Assembly (NCBI GenBank): GCA_023424585.1
Contig: JAFADT010000156.1
Coordinates: forward strand, 1 to 36,532
Length of the DNA stretch: 36,532 nucleotides
Reading direction: 5' to 3'
Source: Pseudomonadota bacterium
GTDB lineage: Bacteria; Myxococcota; Myxococcia; Myxococcales; Myxococcaceae
This document shows, in pieces, positions 35,682-36,532 of the stretch. Made by a program: the position numbers and the translations under genes. The notes beneath the pieces were generated by a model, which was not told the origin of the DNA, did no database searches, and worked only from the letters and a program-made list of their open reading frames with translations. Position 1 is the stretch's first letter. Every line of letters starts with the position of its first letter.

Positions 35682-35712
35682 CACGGGCGCGGCAGGGTAG
35701 ACGCCGGCCCGG

Positions 35713-35740
35713 GGGCGGGCAATGCCCGGACGTCCCGCCC
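35713..35740 (-). terminator. Hairpin between the zinc-ribbon and lipoprotein genes
   Basis: Perfect 7-bp arms (35713-35719 and 35734-35740) about 35 nt past the zinc-ribbon gene stop. No T-run. An alternative inner hairpin competes with it. Weak candidate. Confidence 0.25.
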
Positions 35741-35775
35741 GTCGGTGCTCCAGCGAGCGGGCGGCGCGCGAAGGG

Positions 35776-36522
35776 TCAGGGGCGCAACAGCCGGAACAGC
35801 GAGATGACGATGTCCGCCAGGTCGACGCCGTCCGAGGCGCTGTCCATCGAGGGAAAGGTGCTCGGGTCCCGGCTCTTGGGGAGGCTGTCGCCTGACACGG
35901 CGCCCTTCGGGCGGTGCTCCCGGCAGTAGATGTCGCCGTTGTACGCGTAGGCCTGCGGCACGGAGACCTGGATGCCGCACTGGACGCAGCCGAAGGGGGA
36001 GCGCACGCCCAGGCCGCCCGTGGGGGAGTCCGACGGCGGCAGCGGGGCCGTGGCGCCCGGGCCCTTCCAGGGGTCCAGCCCCCCGTCCGTCGCCGGCGCG
36101 ACCTCCCAGCCCCTGGCCACGGGGGCGGCCCTGGGGGGCGTCACGACGGCGTTCTCCAGGGCCTCGAACTTGCCCGCGTCCAGCCAGGTGCCGCCGCAGT
36201 GCGTGCACAGGTCCACGTTGCACACGCGCGCATGGACCAGCGCCAGCCGCGCGCCGCAGCTGGGGCAGCCCAGGGGCTCGCCGCGACAGGTGGCGCAGAG
36301 GGCCATGGCCCGGGGGATGAGGTGCCCACCCTCGCGACAGCGCGACGCGGCCTGCCTCGCCGCGTTCAGCAGCGGCTTGAGCGACGGCCGGTCCGGAAAG
36401 CGCTCCAGCTCCCCCCGGTCGAAGTACAGCCCCTGACAGCGCGGGCAGACGTCCACCTCCACGTCGGAGGCCTGGACGACGTTCATCGGCTGGCTGGGAC
36501 AGACGGGGCAGGAGCGGGCCAT
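35776..36522 (-). CDS. Multi-zinc-ribbon protein (TFIIB-type zinc ribbon repeats)
   Basis: 248 residues with no signal peptide. A first zinc ribbon is formed by CPVC (residues 5-8) and CPRC (26-29) with the typical following GLYFDRGELERF. A second CxxC set (CATC, CPSC) leads to VCNVDLCTHCGGTWLDAGKFEAL, a repeat of the same zf-TFIIB pattern (CxxCGGxWxDxGE). After a Pro/Gly-rich linker a further set, GCVQCGIQV and YCREH, resembles a half LIM-type finger. Each would bind zinc. Bacterial zf-TFIIB proteins are poorly studied, so DNA-, RNA- or protein-binding are all possible. The ATG at 36522 is only 10 bp from the window edge, so upstream context is missing. Confidence 0.85.
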   Translation of the reverse strand: MARSCPVCPSQPMNVVQASDVEVDVCPRCQGLYFDRGELERFPDRPSLKPLLNAARQAASRCREGGHLIPRAMALCATCRGEPLGCPSCGARLALVHARVCNVDLCTHCGGTWLDAGKFEALENAVVTPPRAAPVARGWEVAPATDGGLDPWKGPGATAPLPPSDSPTGGLGVRSPFGCVQCGIQVSVPQAYAYNGDIYCREHRPKGAVSGDSLPKSRDPSTFPSMDSASDGVDLADIVISLFRLLRP

Positions 36523-36532
36523 GCCCCCATGC

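Overview
The window looks like chromosomal DNA of a myxobacterium, probably Myxococcaceae (Myxococcus/Corallococcus-like). This is inferred from very high GC, strong G/C third-position preference, a giant NRPS gene, and an AgmX/PglI-type periplasmic domain protein. Base composition looks even throughout, and I saw no insertion sequence, CRISPR array, tRNA or rRNA.

Region 1 (1-15507, + strand) is the 3' part of one very large NRPS gene. The reading frame is open to the left edge, so the gene starts outside the window. Order: A(partial)-T-E / C-A-T / C-A-T / C-A-T / C-A-T-TE. The line makes a peptide whose residue from the first visible module is epimerised to D. Four more residues follow, and a type I thioesterase releases the product. 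The gene ends at a convergent junction with two hairpins (15519-15606).

Region 2 (15636-25570, - strand): every gene from here to the right edge runs leftward. In transcription order: thiolase, CoA-transferase subunits A and B (a tight three-gene operon with a candidate promoter and terminator-like hairpin), a PilZ protein, a TrmA/RlmD-family RNA methyltransferase, a CoxE-like VWA protein, an unknown protein, MiaB (tRNA ms2i6A synthesis), a gamma-carbonic-anhydrase-like hexapeptide protein, a cyclic-nucleotide-binding-domain protein and a DedA membrane protein.

Region 3 (25571-27709) holds rpsA (ribosomal protein S1) with its own candidate promoter, leader hairpin and terminator.

Region 4 (27710-34924, - strand) is a run of nine closely spaced genes, probably one operon. 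It begins with an Mrp/NBP35 Fe-S carrier, followed by two unknown proteins, 3-hydroxyacyl-CoA dehydrogenase, enoyl-CoA hydratase, an unknown exported protein, an acyl-CoA dehydrogenase, an AgmX-type exported protein and a second acyl-CoA dehydrogenase. With the thiolase and CoA transferase across rpsA, these enzymes make a complete short-chain acyl-CoA oxidation route (acyl-CoA, enoyl-CoA, 3-hydroxyacyl-CoA, acetoacetyl-CoA, acetyl-CoA, with acetoacetate activation).

Region 5 (35079-36522, - strand) has a probable lipoprotein and a protein with multiple zinc ribbons.

The least ordinary parts are the NRPS, whose adenylation-domain codes match few well-known substrates and which shows signs of internal recombination, and the unexplained exported proteins inside the acyl-CoA operon. 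I found no clear evidence of a wholly new system.
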